Position numbers and translations under genes: made by a program. 64,000 nucleotides of DNA from Dechloromonas sp. A34 (GTDB lineage Bacteria; Pseudomonadota; Gammaproteobacteria; Burkholderiales; Rhodocyclaceae): contig NZ_CP102486.1 in NCBI RefSeq assembly GCF_026261605.1, positions 2,728,001 through 2,792,000 on the forward strand, read 5' to 3'. Positions 63,427-64,000 of this stretch are shown here, one piece after another. The first letter of the stretch is position 1. Every line of letters begins with the position of its first letter. The notes beneath the pieces were generated by a model. It was not told the origin of the DNA and ran no database searches. It saw nothing but the letters and a program-made list of their open reading frames with translations.

Positions 63427-64000
63427 TTAGCCGCGAACGGATTCAGGCAGATGGCCTTCGATCAGTTTGAGTAGCGGGGCGAAGACCTTGGGGGTGCCGG
63501 CAATCAGGTTGCCGGTTTCAAGGTAGTTGGCTTCGCCTCGCATGTCGCCGACCAGACCGCCAGCTTCCGAAATCAGCAGGGCACCTGCCGCCATGTCCCA
63601 CGGGGACAGGCCGAATTCCCAGAAACCGTCGTAACGGCCACAGGCAACGTAGGCAAGGTCCAGTGACGCGGCGCCCGGGCGGCGCTGGCCGGCAGTCTTC
63701 TGGGCGATTTCCTTGAAGATGGCCAAGTAGGTATCGATGTGATCGAACATGCGATAGGGAAAACCGGTACCGATCAACGATTCCTGCAGCTTGGTACGTC
63801 GCGAGACACGAATCCGCCGTTCGTTCAGGAAAGCCCCGGCGCCCTTGCTGGCGGTAAAGAGCTCATTGCGGTTGGGATCGAAAATGACCGCCTGCTCGAG
63901 CGAGTTGCCTTTGGCCAGGGCAATTGAAATGGCATACTGGGGCATGCCGTGAATGAAGTTGGTGGTGCCATCCAGCGGATCGATGATCCACTGATACTCC
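63427..64000 (-). CDS. suhB: Inositol-1-monophosphatase family protein (5' end outside window)
   Basis: The C-terminal 190 residues are in the window and the frame is open to the edge, where WIIDPLDGTTNFIHGMPQYA carries the metal-binding DPLDGTTN. Later PGAASLDLAYVACGRYDGFW and WDMAAGALLISEAGG with the third metal Asp. The final residues are HLPESVRG. SuhB-type phosphatase, also a partner of the rRNA antitermination complex in other bacteria. Confidence 0.93.
   Translation of the reverse strand, partial: EYQWIIDPLDGTTNFIHGMPQYAISIALAKGNSLEQAVIFDPNRNELFTASKGAGAFLNERRIRVSRRTKLQESLIGTGFPYRMFDHIDTYLAIFKEIAQKTAGQRRPGAASLDLAYVACGRYDGFWEFGLSPWDMAAGALLISEAGGLVGDMRGEANYLETGNLIAGTPKVFAPLLKLIEGHLPESVRG

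Overview
The window looks like chromosomal DNA of a betaproteobacterium, probably of the Rhodocyclaceae (Dechloromonas, Azonexus or Accumulibacter type). The evidence is the right-hand run mltG-tmk-holB-pilZ-tatD, the ygfZ and NRDE neighbours, GC-rich codon use, and the heavy-metal and insertion-sequence content. Genus is an inference; no rRNA or tRNA gene was seen. About 47 kb of accessory DNA (mobile-element parts, metal resistance, a defence/nucleotide-modification island) precedes about 16.5 kb of ordinary chromosome.

Layout. (1) 1-2652: 5' part of a very large methylase/helicase of the kind carried by conjugative elements and large plasmids. (2) 3.5-16.7 kb: a metal-resistance block with a CadA-type ATPase remnant next to an IS1595-type element, a CusRS/CopRS-like two-component system, a small periplasmic protein, two CzcI-like proteins, a complete czcCBA operon, a PII-like protein and two small envelope proteins. 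(3) 17-22 kb: maintenance genes of a mobile element: truncated ParB, tyrosine recombinase, ParM-like actin and its small partner. (4) 22-44.3 kb: a lower-GC defence island with a Fic protein, five TIR-type proteins (one coupled to a SLOG-like gene), a membrane patatin phospholipase, an Nmad2-like protein and a remarkable set of thymidylate-synthase-like and nucleotide-modification genes. It also holds an intact IS66 element with 8-bp target duplication. (5) 44.6-47 kb: ihfA, small hypotheticals, a decayed BP74-like gene and a decayed IS5-type element. (6) 47.5-64 kb: chromosomal genes: ArsS-like radical SAM, msrB-msrA, a TVP38-flavoprotein fusion, two glycosyltransferase genes, a flavoprotein, sigma/anti-sigma, tadA, L,D-transpeptidase, NRDE, ygfZ, mltG, tmk, holB, pilZ, tatD, an ankyrin protein, a hemerythrin and suhB (cut by the window edge).

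The most interesting part is 30.5-39.9 kb. Six minus-strand genes (39899 to 35889) overlap end to start by 4-8 bases. They encode an acyl-carrier-protein-like protein with a DS attachment motif, an XRE repressor, an ImmA/IrrE-type metallopeptidase, a thymidylate-synthase-like protein, a protein related to the helical domain linked with 5-hydroxymethyl-dU DNA kinases and thymine-hypermodification enzymes, and a dedicated holo-ACP synthase. A thymidylate-kinase-like gene follows. Facing it are a second ThyA homologue, a metallophosphoesterase fused to a third ThyA-like domain, and an Nmad2-like gene. Two 13-bp palindromes spaced 20 bp apart overlap the predicted operon promoter. I infer a carrier-protein-dependent pyrimidine (nucleotide or DNA) modification system under peptidase-controlled repression. 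I know of no described system with this gene set.

A technical caution: six single-base frameshifts (one in the sensor kinase, two in the phosphoesterase-ThyA fusion, three in the two glycosyltransferase genes) all lie in runs of four or five G and are all repaired by adding one G. They may be assembly errors rather than real gene loss.
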